Shown: piece after piece, positions 16,854 through 25,154 of the stretch | Layout: each line of letters starts with the position of its first letter | Numbering within the stretch: position 1 is the stretch's first letter | Source of the DNA: Aromatoleum evansii | GTDB taxonomy: Bacteria; Pseudomonadota; Gammaproteobacteria; Burkholderiales; Rhodocyclaceae | Direction of reading: 5' to 3' | Length of the DNA stretch: 64,000 nucleotides | Assembly: GCF_012910805.1 (NCBI RefSeq) | Contig: NZ_WTVK01000027.1 | Span: 1-64,000 of the forward strand | Made by a program: the position numbers and the translations under genes | The notes under the pieces: model-generated | What the model saw: the letters and a program-made list of their open reading frames with translations, nothing else | What the model was told of the DNA's origin: nothing | The model's database searches: none

Positions 16854-17623
16854 GACGACTTCTCCTGGGTTTCCGGGACTCGCAGCGGCACGGCCTGCGG
16901 CAGGTCCGAATCGGGATCGGCGGTCGAGGGTGCTGCGGCCGGAGGCAGTGGCGCCGCCGGCGCCGGCTGGGTGGCGATCGGCGCCTCGAGCGCCCGCGGG
17001 TCGATCCGTTCGGGATATCGGCCGGCAAAGCAGTTGAGGGCGAGCCCCCAGGGGTTGCGCTCACGGTCCACGTCGTAGCGCACGACGTGCAGGGGATAGC
17101 GGATGAAGGTGTCCTTCACGGGCATTCCCCTGGAGGTCTCGAGAATCTGGGCATCGAGGAGCACGGTCCATCCGCCGTTGCCGTGCGCCGTCACCCGGTT
17201 CGCGGTATAGCCGTAACCGGGAATCTCCAGTAGGGCGCGAGTGCGCTGGATCAGCTCCGCATCGCCGGCCTTGGTGCTGACGTCCTTGAGGAGCTGCTCG
17301 CGGCAGGAAGGCGTCAGGTAGTTCTGGAGCGCGTAGATCTGCGCGACGTAGTCCTTGGAGCCATCCTTGGCCCAGCGGTTGACCTGCTGCCAGATTAGAT
17401 ACCCGAAGGCATAGACGTTCGGAGGCGGAACCGCCGGCGTATGTCCCGCGCGAACGGTGGCTCCGTGGGAGAGGTCCGGCGGAATATGCACGGTGAAGTC
17501 CGTCTGCCTCATGAACCGGTCGGCCACCGCGAGCAGCACGATGACCAGCGCAACGAGGATGGCCCAGGACTGGAGGCGAATCGTCGCGCGGGCGTTTGCG
17601 AGGTTGTCGGTGTAGGCGGGCAT
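16850..17623 (-). CDS. ICE protein, TIGR03746 / DUF2895 family, VirB8-like
   Basis: The 257-residue protein has a short cytoplasmic start, one membrane helix (SWAILVALVIVLLAVADRFM) and a periplasmic domain with FTVHIPPDLSHGATVR, VYAFGYLIWQQVNRW and LTPSCREQLLKDV, diagnostic for DUF2895. The C-terminus is a Pro-rich tail (PAPAAPLPPAAAPS). Such proteins act like TraE/VirB8 as inner-membrane scaffolds of the channel. It starts 16 bases after the TIGR03750 stop. Confidence 0.92.
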   Translation of the reverse strand: MPAYTDNLANARATIRLQSWAILVALVIVLLAVADRFMRQTDFTVHIPPDLSHGATVRAGHTPAVPPPNVYAFGYLIWQQVNRWAKDGSKDYVAQIYALQNYLTPSCREQLLKDVSTKAGDAELIQRTRALLEIPGYGYTANRVTAHGNGGWTVLLDAQILETSRGMPVKDTFIRYPLHVVRYDVDRERNPWGLALNCFAGRYPERIDPRALEAPIATQPAPAAPLPPAAAPSTADPDSDLPQAVPLRVPETQEKSS

Positions 17624-17639
17624 GGCAACGCTCCGGGTC

Positions 17640-18074
17640 TCAGCACAACGGATTGCGGCGTTTCGCCACCGGAGGGGGCTCGAGTGTGCGGCCGAGCTCC
17701 CAGGCGCCCGCGTGCGTGACGAAATGGGAACGGATGAGGCCGAGGCGCGCCGCGCGTCGCTTGAGCAACTGCACGTAGTAGTGATCGGGGCGATTGCGCT
17801 TCATCGTGGCGAGGTACCCGGCCGCGAGCCAGACCGTGGCGATGGGACCGGTGGCGATGATGAGGACGGCCACCGGAAAGTGCCGCAGGGCGAGGCCCAC
17901 CACACTGCCCACCGGGAACCACAGCAGGAAAGCCAGCGAGATGGTCCACTTCGACTCGGTGTACGAGAGCCCCTTGATGATCGCGGGCTCCGCGTTCACA
18001 CGATCCGGCAGTGGCGCTGGGCCCGATCCGACGGAGATCTCCGGCTGCGGCGCCAGGAGGCTGGAGGAGTCCAT
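17640..18074 (-). CDS. Conjugative transfer protein, TIGR03750 / DUF3487 family
   Basis: The 144-residue protein has two close membrane helices (WTISLAFLLWFPVGSVVG and VAVLIIATGPIATVWLAAGYL) followed by a basic cytoplasmic tail with PDHYYVQLLKRRAARLGLI. Size and layout are those of the TraL/VirB3-like small inner-membrane proteins of these ICEs. It lies eight bases downstream of the TIGR03745 gene. Confidence 0.9.
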   Translation of the reverse strand: MDSSSLLAPQPEISVGSGPAPLPDRVNAEPAIIKGLSYTESKWTISLAFLLWFPVGSVVGLALRHFPVAVLIIATGPIATVWLAAGYLATMKRNRPDHYYVQLLKRRAARLGLIRSHFVTHAGAWELGRTLEPPPVAKRRNPLC

Positions 18075-18082
18075 GACCGTCC

Positions 18083-18520
18083 CTAAGTGATGATGACGGC
18101 CGCCTCGTTGAGGAGGTACACCATGAGCACCAGCACGACGGCACCGACCACGGCCAGCACGCCCAAGTCGCCGAGTTCCGCGCGACCGATGCGGTATTCG
18201 TTGAACTTCGCGATGCCGCCCGCGGCAACCGCGATAAAGCCCAGCGTGGCGATGATGAGCCCGAGGACGATCAGGCCGTTCTTGAAGTACTCCTTGCCGA
18301 TCGCGATGTAGTCCCCGGACGCGGCGCCGTCTGCGGTGACGGCCGTCGGCAGCTCGGCCAGGGCCGGCTCGACGATGAAGACCGAGCCGAGGACGGTGAG
18401 GCCCAGCAACACGGCGCGGGCAGCACGGTTCGCCCGGTGCTGCAGACCAGGCGCCGGCGCTTGTGCCAGATGACGATTGATTGCGTTCGCGGTGCCCGAA
18501 GGTGGAATGAGGAGCTTCAT
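18083..18520 (-). CDS. ICE membrane protein, TIGR03745 (PFL_4702) family, pilin-like
   Basis: The 145-residue protein has a long N-terminal signal region (RAARAVLLGLTVLGSVFIVEPALA) and, after cleavage, two hydrophobic helices (GLIVLGLIIATLGFIAVAAGG and LGVLAVVGAVVLVLMVYLL). This is the organisation of TraA/VirB2 pilin-type subunits and of the PFL_4702 family, so it is the candidate conjugative pilin. GGAGG precedes the ATG at 18520. Confidence 0.88.
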   Translation of the reverse strand: MKLLIPPSGTANAINRHLAQAPAPGLQHRANRAARAVLLGLTVLGSVFIVEPALAELPTAVTADGAASGDYIAIGKEYFKNGLIVLGLIIATLGFIAVAAGGIAKFNEYRIGRAELGDLGVLAVVGAVVLVLMVYLLNEAAVIIT

Positions 18521-18601
18521 GGTTTCCTCCGTGAAATGGTGAGGCGCCGCACTGTGGAATCCTTGCAAGCTTGCGGCTCGGCCTGCGAAGGTGGTCGCGA
18601 T

Positions 18602-18832
18602 CTAGGTGAGGAGATAGATCAGCATCAGGACGATGATCAGTACGCGCAGCTTGTAGAACAGGAGCATCGGTAGGCGGCGCGGGTCGTCGAGGCCTTCGAT
18701 CCCGAGTCTGCGCACCATGTCGGCGGCCCAGAGCACGATCACGGCGCCCACGAGCAGGGCAAAGAAGAGCGCGATATAGCCGGGCTGGTAGCCTGCGGCT
18801 GCCGCGAAAGCTTCGGACTGTTGGGGCGACAT
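18602..18832 (-). CDS. ICE protein, TIGR03758 (PFL_4701) / DUF3262 family
   Basis: This 76-residue protein has two membrane helices (YIALFFALLVGAVIVLWAADM and LRVLIIVLMLIYLLT) and the N-terminal pattern QSEAFAAAAGYQPGY that marks the DUF3262 group. It sits between the RAQPRD and pilin-like genes as in related elements. The ATG at 18832 is chosen; an upstream in-frame ATG at 18865 would overlap the preceding gene. An 81-base gap to the next gene is the longest within this part of the block. Confidence 0.86.
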   Translation of the reverse strand: MSPQQSEAFAAAAGYQPGYIALFFALLVGAVIVLWAADMVRRLGIEGLDDPRRLPMLLFYKLRVLIIVLMLIYLLT

Positions 18833-18848
18833 GTCAGTGCTTCCGGAT

Positions 18849-19145
18849 TCAACGCCGGTAATCACCCTTCAGCGGTTCGATCGGGCGGGGATGGCGCGGC
18901 GCGTCGAGGTGATCGGCAATCCCGGCGCGGATGAGATCGAGGTCGCGCGCGAGGTTGTCGTACTGAAAATGGATGCGGGCGATGGAGGGCGCATCGGCCT
19001 TCGCCGCGCGAACCTCGGAGGCAAGAAGCGCGAGCTCGTGCTCGAGGCGCGCGAGGTTCTCGCGCTCGCGGTCGGCGTCGGCCGCCACCGGCAAGGCGGC
19101 AGCGGCGACAAGGGCGGCGATGGTGGAGCGGAGCGGCAATGACAT
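18849..19145 (-). CDS. RAQPRD-family integrative conjugative element protein
   Basis: A signal peptide (RSTIAALVAAAALPVAADA) precedes a short helical domain; the C-terminal signature is LDLIRAGIADHLDAPRHPRP followed by GDYRR. This matches the TIGR01690 family of small exported ICE proteins (98 residues here). The eponymous RAQPRD string is only partly conserved (DAPRHPRP). GGAG lies before the ATG at 19145. The molecular function is unknown, but the gene is constant in this transfer module. Confidence 0.87.
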   Translation of the reverse strand: MSLPLRSTIAALVAAAALPVAADADRERENLARLEHELALLASEVRAAKADAPSIARIHFQYDNLARDLDLIRAGIADHLDAPRHPRPIEPLKGDYRR

Positions 19146-19162
19146 GGCTGACTCCTTCGTTG

Positions 19163-19933
19163 CTACAGGTACTTCTTGAACGTGCTGGCGGTGGTCCAGA
19201 CGGCGGCGGCCACCAGGGTTGCGAAGATCAGGACGAGATATGCCGGATTGAATCCGTCGAACGGCCACGCGAGATAGGCGGTGAAGCCGGCAGTGAGGAA
19301 CCACCAGGCGAAGCGCTTCGAGTGGTGGTAGACGTAGGAGGACTCCCGTCCACCGGTCCACTTGCGCAGGTCGCGGCGGACCAGTCCATCGATCAGGCCG
19401 ATGAGGATGGCCATCGCGAAGGCCGGCAGCGCAAAGAAGGCGATCGCCAGGCGGATGGCGGTGTCCTGGGCGACGTAGATAGCGGTCTCGACGACGCGCC
19501 CGGCTTCCTTGACGATGCGGCGAATGGCGCGCGCATGGGGATTCGCCTCCACGTCGGGCTCGATGGCAGCCGTACGGGCGATGAAGGCGGGGGCACCCAG
19601 CCAATGGAACGGACGTGCGACGCGTTCGGCGAAGTCGCGCGCAAGGGCGACGGTGTCGTCGACCATCAGCGATCGGGGATAGCCTTGGAGGTAACCGAAG
19701 TCCTCCTCCACGGCGGCCATGGCGCGCTCGACGCCGCGGCCCTTCCAGAACGTGTGATCGCCCAGGACGGTGAGCGCCGTCCCGAAGATCCATGAGCTGA
19801 GGGTGGAGAAGGCGAGGCCGACTACAACGCTCGCCAGGGAGGCAATGGGCCCGCGGGACCGGCCCGCCGCTGCGGTCGATGCGTGGGGTGCCGGGTGGTG
19901 GGCGGGGGTCGAGGTCGAAGCGGTCGTACTCAT
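19163..19933 (-). CDS. ICE membrane protein, TIGR03747 (PFL_4697) family
   Basis: The 256-residue protein has about four membrane helices: one after a Ser/Thr/Pro-rich start (SLASVVVGLAFSTLSSWIFG), and three C-terminal (LAIAFFALPAFAMAILIGLI, WFLTAGFTAYLAW, YLVLIFATLVAAAVW). The motif VRRDLRKWTGGRESSYVYHH is diagnostic for the PFL_4697 family. Its start overlaps the traD stop by four bases. It is thought to act with the coupling protein at the inner membrane. Confidence 0.92.
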   Translation of the reverse strand: MSTTASTSTPAHHPAPHASTAAAGRSRGPIASLASVVVGLAFSTLSSWIFGTALTVLGDHTFWKGRGVERAMAAVEEDFGYLQGYPRSLMVDDTVALARDFAERVARPFHWLGAPAFIARTAAIEPDVEANPHARAIRRIVKEAGRVVETAIYVAQDTAIRLAIAFFALPAFAMAILIGLIDGLVRRDLRKWTGGRESSYVYHHSKRFAWWFLTAGFTAYLAWPFDGFNPAYLVLIFATLVAAAVWTTASTFKKYL

Positions 19934-22059
19934 GAGGCCTCCCCGATGTCATCGCCCGATGTATCGAAACCCAGTGGGGTGACGAGCCCGATCGGCATGT
20001 CCTTCAGCCAATCGGTCTGCGCGGCCCAGTCCTCGGCCGTTCGATACTTGGCCCGCATCTGGATCGCCACGTCGCGGAGCGACGCCGGAATGAAGCGATC
20101 GTTTGTGGCATCGGGCAGCGGAAAGCGCAGCTTGAAGAGGCGGTTGCCCTCGAGCAGCGCGAAGGCCTGGCCTTGGGGCAGGGCCATGATGTCGGCGGGG
20201 GAGATCATCGGCATCCGTTGGGTGGTGAGGCGGTCCTCGTTGCGCGAGGTGAAGTCCGTCTCGGTCGCCCCGTCCGTGTCGCTCACGCCGGTCACCACCA
20301 TCAGATGCTGGACGTCGACCTCGGGCAACTGGTTGCAGAAGAACTCCGCGGTGCCCGGATCCTTCACGCGCAGCATGATGAGGTTGTTGAAGTTGCCCAG
20401 TACCTGGCGGGCCTTGGCTGCATCGCCAAGCTTCGCCTCGATGTCGGGAATGGTCTGGGTGTACGCGGTGATGCTGAAACCCGACCCGCCGAGCTTGTTC
20501 ACCATCGGCACGAACTCGGGGCCCGCGATCTCGTTGACCTCGTCGAAGTGGCAGGCCACGTCGGGCAGGATGATCTTGCCCTCGGGGTGGTGAGGATCGA
20601 GGCCGGTCTTGTAGAGCTTGCCGCCGACGCTCACGAGATCGGCGAGCATCGAGTTGCCGACGGCCGCCGCGACCGTGGCATCGGAGAGCGCGTCGAGGCC
20701 CACATAGACGATGCCTTCCTGGCGGATGACCTGCATCCAGTCGAAGATCGGCCGCGTGTCGACCGGATCGAAATAATCGGGCGAGATCAGCTTGCCGACG
20801 GGGCCGGTAGTGAGCTTCTCCAGGAAGGGGCCGAGAGAGGCCACGATCTTCTCGAAGAAGCTCCGTTCGTAGCGCACTGCGGTGGCGAGGCCCTGGAGGA
20901 CGGCGTCGGGAAGCTGGAGGTCCTTCAGCACGTGCACGAGGGCGATCAGGCGGTCGCTGCGATCCTGCAGGGCGCGCGGAACGGTGATCTGGCGCTTCTC
21001 GATGCGGGTCTGTACTTCCTCGACCAGGGTCTCCCAGTTCTCGGGCCCCTCCGTGCGCAACGCGTGGGTCGCGTAGCGCAGGAAGAGGGGCTCGATGTCG
21101 GTGATGTCGCGAAGCAGCAGGCCGTAGGTGGGGACCTGCCCGAGGGCGACCTGGGCCTGGGCGACGAGATTCGTGAAGCGCCACGCGAATTCCTTGAACG
21201 CCGCGGAGTTGCCACTGGAAGGCAGCGGATTCGTCGTGCGGTTCGCGACTTCGGTGATGCGGGCGAAGTTGCCGATGCCGTTGTAGCGGGCGGAGATGTC
21301 GGGGTAGCCCAGATGGAAGAGGTAGAGCTGGTCCAGGCGCCCGGCACGAGCGGCCTCGGCATGGACGCGCAGCATGAGGTCCGCGTCGCCCTTCGGGTCG
21401 ATGACGATGACGACCTTCCCATCGCGGATGTCCTGAGTGACGAAGAGCTCCATTGCGCGGGTCTTGCCGACGCGCGTCGTGCCGAGGATGGCCAGGTGAC
21501 CGGGACGGTGTTTCTGCCCGAGGGCGACGTGGACCTCGTCGGGCTCGACCCCATGCAGGACCGGCGTCCCGCCGAGATCGGGAGGCTCGGAGAGCGGGTT
21601 CCACCAACGCGGGAGGAGGAGCGCTGCGGCAAGCGGCTTGAGCGGGGTCGGGCCCATCGCGCGGAGTAGCGCGCGCATTGCGCGAAGGCTGGCGCCCTCG
21701 ACAAGATAGGGGTGGGCTTGTGGCCGCGTGGCGTCGATGCGGCGCTGGGTGTGTTGCTGCCCCCATGCGAAGCCTTCGCCCAGATACAGCTTTCCGGGAA
21801 CGCGCGGCAGTTGGTGCGGCGCGATGGTCGTCACCTTGTACCGGGTGAGCCCGTACTGATAACGGCATACCCGCCATGCCTGGCGCGCGCGCAGGCCGGC
21901 GAAGCCGAAGGCGAGGGTCGCGGTGCCACGGCCGAGGTCAGGCGGCATCATCAGTGCCCACGGAGCGACGAGTGCGACGAGCCCGCAACTCGCCGCGGTC
22001 AGGGCGCTCCAGATCTCGATCGGGGGGCGCAGCCACGCCTCGATGGTGCCCTGGCTCAT
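19930..22059 (-). CDS. traD: Conjugative coupling factor TraD (TIGR03743, SXT/TOL subfamily)
   Basis: The 709-residue protein is the type IV coupling ATPase that brings the relaxase-DNA complex to the channel. Two N-terminal membrane helices (LTAASCGLVALVAPWALMM region) are followed by the ATPase with Walker A TTRVGKTR near residue 192 and Walker B ACHFDEVNEIAG near 505. The tail motif NRLFKLRFPLP is also typical. I chose the ATG at 22059; the frame is open to 22170, but the upstream extension is unlike the family. No strong ribosome binding site is visible. A 270-base gap with an inverted repeat lies upstream. Confidence 0.94.
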   Translation of the reverse strand: MSQGTIEAWLRPPIEIWSALTAASCGLVALVAPWALMMPPDLGRGTATLAFGFAGLRARQAWRVCRYQYGLTRYKVTTIAPHQLPRVPGKLYLGEGFAWGQQHTQRRIDATRPQAHPYLVEGASLRAMRALLRAMGPTPLKPLAAALLLPRWWNPLSEPPDLGGTPVLHGVEPDEVHVALGQKHRPGHLAILGTTRVGKTRAMELFVTQDIRDGKVVIVIDPKGDADLMLRVHAEAARAGRLDQLYLFHLGYPDISARYNGIGNFARITEVANRTTNPLPSSGNSAAFKEFAWRFTNLVAQAQVALGQVPTYGLLLRDITDIEPLFLRYATHALRTEGPENWETLVEEVQTRIEKRQITVPRALQDRSDRLIALVHVLKDLQLPDAVLQGLATAVRYERSFFEKIVASLGPFLEKLTTGPVGKLISPDYFDPVDTRPIFDWMQVIRQEGIVYVGLDALSDATVAAAVGNSMLADLVSVGGKLYKTGLDPHHPEGKIILPDVACHFDEVNEIAGPEFVPMVNKLGGSGFSITAYTQTIPDIEAKLGDAAKARQVLGNFNNLIMLRVKDPGTAEFFCNQLPEVDVQHLMVVTGVSDTDGATETDFTSRNEDRLTTQRMPMISPADIMALPQGQAFALLEGNRLFKLRFPLPDATNDRFIPASLRDVAIQMRAKYRTAEDWAAQTDWLKDMPIGLVTPLGFDTSGDDIGEAS

Positions 22060-22080
22060 GTGCGATTCTGCAAGAAGAGC

Positions 22081-22136
22081 GCACAACCATGATCCATAGC
22101 CCGAGAGGAGGCCATTGAAGCGGACCATGGTTGTGC
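22081..22136. repeat. 11-bp inverted repeat before traD
   Basis: GCACAACCATG (22081-22091) and CATGGTTGTGC (22126-22136) are perfect inverted copies separated by 34 bases, 22-77 bases upstream of the traD start. No T-run follows. It could be an operator or a leader stem. Around it (22060-22329) I see no supported gene. Confidence 0.6.
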
Positions 22137-22329
22137 TGAAACCGCCGTTGCAGCGGTGGAGGAGTCGCAAGAACTGCGGAGGGAGGGAGACAGCGCGACG
22201 CGAATGGGATAGCGCGCCCGAGTCGTCCCGGCGCGATCACCTCCGACAAGAGCAGTGGAAAACGCAGCGGAGAGTCGCGCGCAGTCGGCTCCGATGGGGG
22301 AGGCAGCCAGAGGCGTCCGATGCAGCAGT

Positions 22330-22905
22330 TCAGGCATGATCGGGAATCCTCTCGAGTCGGTTGAAGACGGAATGCGCGTAACGGTTGGCTCGCACGAGGT
22401 CGGCGGGGTTGTGATAGGCGCCGGTGGCGTCGAACCAATTGGATGCGGAGCGGCGGCGGTCGAGGAGGATCGCGCCGGCCACTCGCAGGTTGTGCCAGGG
22501 GTCGAGCGCGAGCTCGGGGGTACGCAATTTGTCGGCGTGGTAGTGCCAGTTCACCTGCATCGGGCCGCAATCCACATTGCGTACCCCCTGCGCGAGCGCG
22601 CGCTTGAGCTCGGTGACGGCTTCCGGATAGCGTTGGTAACGACGGGGGCTACGGCGGACGTTGAGCGTCCAGGGCCAAGGCAGCGCCAGCGCCCCCCACT
22701 GCATGACGGATTCCTGGATCGCGATGGCAAAAAGGAGCTTCGGCGGAAGCGTGAGCGACCGGGCCACGCTGAGGTAGGCGGGCGGGACTGGCGGATAGAC
22801 CGTCCGGCTGCGCTCGCTGCCGAAGGCGAGCGCCGGCACTGCAACAAACAGCCCGCCCTGGCAGAGGCGGGCGAGGAAGGCGCGACGTGCGCCGGACGCG
22901 CTCAT
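22330..22905 (-). CDS. Lytic transglycosylase of the transfer module
   Basis: The 191-residue exported protein has a signal peptide (RAFLARLCQGGLFVAVPALA) and a Slt-type domain: LLFAIAIQESVMQW with the catalytic Glu, then GVRNVDCGPMQVNWHYH and the C-terminal NWFDATGAYHNP. It opens peptidoglycan for the mating channel, equivalent to VirB1. The ATG at 22905 overlaps the TIGR03759 stop by four bases. Confidence 0.92.
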   Translation of the reverse strand: MSASGARRAFLARLCQGGLFVAVPALAFGSERSRTVYPPVPPAYLSVARSLTLPPKLLFAIAIQESVMQWGALALPWPWTLNVRRSPRRYQRYPEAVTELKRALAQGVRNVDCGPMQVNWHYHADKLRTPELALDPWHNLRVAGAILLDRRRSASNWFDATGAYHNPADLVRANRYAHSVFNRLERIPDHA

Positions 22906-23387
22906 GGCGCCGCCCCTCCCGGCGCGAAGTACCAGTTGGGGAGGGAGAGGGCGTTCGGGGCGCGCCCGAAGTCGATCGCCTTGTCTTGCGGGTAGAGACG
23001 CCGCATCGCCGCATCCCCGGCTCGTTGCCACGCGAGGACGCGCTGAGCATCGTCGTGCAACAGTTTGGTGAAGAGCTCCGCATAGCGGTCCCGCTCCGCG
23101 TCGGAGCGGGCGTGGATGCCAAGTACTTCGACCGGGCTGATGTTGGAGACGCTGAAGGCGCCGCGTGGGCCGCGCATCAGGTGTCGCGCGCGTTGCAGCT
23201 CCTCGACGGTGATGGCCCAGTAGCCAGCCTCGACGCGATCGATGGCGGCAACTTCAGTGGCCTCGGCCGCCGAGGGGGCCGTCGTGGTGGTACCGGGTTG
23301 GACGCCGCGCAGCCGCGTGTGGCCGGTTTCGACTGCCGCGGCCGGGTGCAGCGCGGCGACGAGGAGGAACAGGACCGTCTTGCGCAT
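22902..23387 (-). CDS. ICE protein, TIGR03759 (PFL_4693) family
   Basis: A signal peptide (KTVLFLLVAALHPAAA) is followed by the family core WAITVEELQRARHLMRGPRG, ISPVEVLGIHARSDAERDRY and AMRRLYPQDKAI. At 161 residues it is slightly short for the family. It lies between the membrane protein at 23398 and the transglycosylase gene, the canonical order. Periplasmic; specific role unknown. GAGG lies about eight bases before the ATG. Confidence 0.9.
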   Translation of the reverse strand: MRKTVLFLLVAALHPAAAVETGHTRLRGVQPGTTTTAPSAAEATEVAAIDRVEAGYWAITVEELQRARHLMRGPRGAFSVSNISPVEVLGIHARSDAERDRYAELFTKLLHDDAQRVLAWQRAGDAAMRRLYPQDKAIDFGRAPNALSLPNWYFAPGGAAP

Positions 23388-23397
23388 GTGCGGCGCC

Positions 23398-24051
23398 TCA
23401 GTGCTGCACGCCGATGGCAGTCAGGGTGCCGTCGGGCGACCGTAGGTGGACCCGACGGGTCTGCGGGTCGATGCGCTCGATGCGTGCAACACCCACGACA
23501 TCGCCCTCGCGATAGAACGCCATCTCGCCTTGCAGGCCGCGAATCGCGACAGAAGGCTCACTGCCCCAGGTGTCGATCGACAGGACCGTGGGCATTCGCG
23601 GCTTGGGCGGCTTGGTGGCCACGGGCCGGCGTGCCGGCGCCGGACGGGGCGGATTGGCGAGCGTTTCCAGTTGCGCACGGAGGTCGTTGTTGTGCTCGTC
23701 AGACGCGACAAGGCGGGTCTCGATGGTGGCGAACCGGGCCTCGAGCGCCTCGAAGGAGCGGGAAAGTTCGACGATGCGCTCGTCAAGCCCGTCAATACGC
23801 GGCGAATCTGGAGGTGCCGGCTGGAGCTCGGGCGCCGCGATCGGTGGGAGCGGCTGCCGCACCGGCTCGGCACGCTCCGGTTCCGGAACCGGTTCCGACG
23901 ATCGTGAGCCGAGGAGAAACAAGACCGTGCCAGTGACGAGCAGGGCAGTGATCAGGTGCAGCACGAGCGCGCGGTGGCCCGGCGAGCGCAGCGAAAATCG
24001 CGGAGCGGGACCGGAGGATGCGTCGACCAGCGGGGTTTGCGGCGCGTTCAT
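23398..24051 (-). CDS. Single-span membrane protein of the pilL region
   Basis: The 217-residue protein has one N-terminal membrane helix (ALVLHLITALLVTGTVLFLL), a Pro-rich stretch, a predicted coiled coil (about 85-130, LDERIVELSRSFEALEARFA) and a C-terminal beta-rich domain (EMAFYREGDVVGVARIERID). The layout recalls PilP/PilM-like accessory proteins or VirB10-like scaffolds. It overlaps the PilL-like gene by four bases. Proteins of this shape occur between pilL and TIGR03759 in related elements, but I cannot name the family. Confidence 0.78.
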   Translation of the reverse strand: MNAPQTPLVDASSGPAPRFSLRSPGHRALVLHLITALLVTGTVLFLLGSRSSEPVPEPERAEPVRQPLPPIAAPELQPAPPDSPRIDGLDERIVELSRSFEALEARFATIETRLVASDEHNNDLRAQLETLANPPRPAPARRPVATKPPKPRMPTVLSIDTWGSEPSVAIRGLQGEMAFYREGDVVGVARIERIDPQTRRVHLRSPDGTLTAIGVQH

Positions 24052-24533
24052 TGGATCGCCTCCAGCGGCGTGGCGGGGGCGACGGGACGGATGTCGACCT
24101 CTTCAACCGTCGCCACCGTGCCGAGGGGCGCGGAGCCGGGATCCCGCAAGGCGATCCCCAGAGTGCGATCGACGGGCGACGGCTTCACGTCATAGGCGTC
24201 TCCGAGGAGAACCTGAAGAATGGCGCGGGCCGGGTAGGGCCCGAGGACGCGATGCGATTCGGGCAAGGGCAAGGCCAGGAGGGTTGTGGCAGCGGGGTCG
24301 GCGGATGCCACGCGGTAGCCGGTCCGCAGGAGGAGATAGTCGACTGCATCGCCCACGGTTCGCACCTGCTCACGCGGGAAGTGGACGGTCGCGACGACGA
24401 TGAGAGGATCGACGGCGGCTGCAGCCGGGGCAGGCTCGGCGTCGGTGTAACGGGCAAGGCGGACGTGGTCGGGCGGGGTCGCCGACGTACCGGTGACAAC
24501 CAGCAGTAGCGCAAGCGCAAGAAGGCGAGGCAT
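24048..24533 (-). CDS. pilL: PilL-like ICE protein (TIGR03748 type)
   Basis: The exported 161-residue protein (signal RLLALALLLVVTGTSA) has the PilL N-terminal core with VRTVGDAVDYLLLRTGYRVA, LALPLPESHRVLGPYPARAI and LQVLLGDAYDVKPSPVDRTL. This is the PFGI-1-class PilL, a secretin-domain-like outer-membrane-associated protein found at the start of the transfer block. The ATG at 24533 is preceded by CGGAG; a longer open frame upstream has no signal and is not used. It is the first gene of the leftward block, with a leader hairpin at 24556-24586. Confidence 0.85.
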   Translation of the reverse strand: MPRLLALALLLVVTGTSATPPDHVRLARYTDAEPAPAAAAVDPLIVVATVHFPREQVRTVGDAVDYLLLRTGYRVASADPAATTLLALPLPESHRVLGPYPARAILQVLLGDAYDVKPSPVDRTLGIALRDPGSAPLGTVATVEEVDIRPVAPATPLEAIQ

Positions 24534-24555
24534 GGCGGTCTGCTCCGTGATGGGA

Positions 24556-24586
24556 GGCGTCCTCACCGGGAGGCGGTGAGGACGCC
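24556..24586 (-). promoter_or_regulatory. Leader hairpin upstream of the transfer operon
   Basis: A perfect 13-bp stem (GGCGTCCTCACCG and its complement) with a 5-nt loop lies 23 bases upstream of the pilL-like start. In the leftward transcript the loop reads CCUCC, which is complementary to a Shine-Dalgarno sequence, and the gene's own GGAG lies just downstream. There is no T-run, so it is not a plain terminator. A translational or transcriptional control role is inference. Confidence 0.55.
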
Positions 24587-25154
24587 GGGCTGCTGAGGTC
24601 AGCGGCCAGTCACGGGGCGCAGTGTGGCGAGCGCGTCGCGGTCTTGCAGCCCGAAATTCGAAAAAGATTTTTTGAGTTTCGCCTTGCATCGCGATGAAGA
24701 AAATGGCGGGCGAAAGGATTGAAGGGTGGGCGGCCCGCGGCGGTCCGCCTTCTACCGGGCTACGGGCCCAACCCGAAAGGGCGCCCAGCTCAAATTCCGC
24801 AGGGCGAAGGATTTACCGGTACGGGGCGCCGTGCGGCAAAGGCCGACGGGAGACGGGGCCTCCAGGCCGCCTGGAGCGACCTGGAGGCAAATGCGCCAAA
24901 GGCGCCGGCGTAACCGCTGCGGCATGTCAAGCGGAAAGTCGAAAAACCTGGCGCGAATTTGCGGCGGACGGAAAGGGCGAAATGCGGCACGCTCTCGTCG
25001 CGATCCGGCAATCGTGGGTGCCATCGAGTCCTCACCAAGTCCTCTGTCCTATGCCGAAAGTAAGCGGGGCCATGCGCGGCCGCAGCTGGCCGTCCAAGGC
25101 GCGGGCCACGACGTGAAGAAGAACAACTCGCACCTTTCCGGAGGTGTCTTCGTG
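24587..25154. other. Divergent intergenic region, candidate origin of transfer
   Basis: No gene is supported here; it separates the leftward mating block from the rightward traI operon. Near 24660 there is an A/T-rich patch (AAAAAGATTTTTTGAG) that could hold promoters. At 24859-24887 the sequence CCTCCAGG is followed by two opposing copies of CCTGGAG (24870-24876 and 24880-24887). Short clustered inverted repeats next to a relaxase gene are what an origin of transfer looks like, but no nick site can be assigned. Confidence 0.35.

Noticed and set aside
20173-21669. Long rightward frame of 498 codons
   Set aside because: Antisense of traD; the translation is low-complexity and acidic with no known domain.
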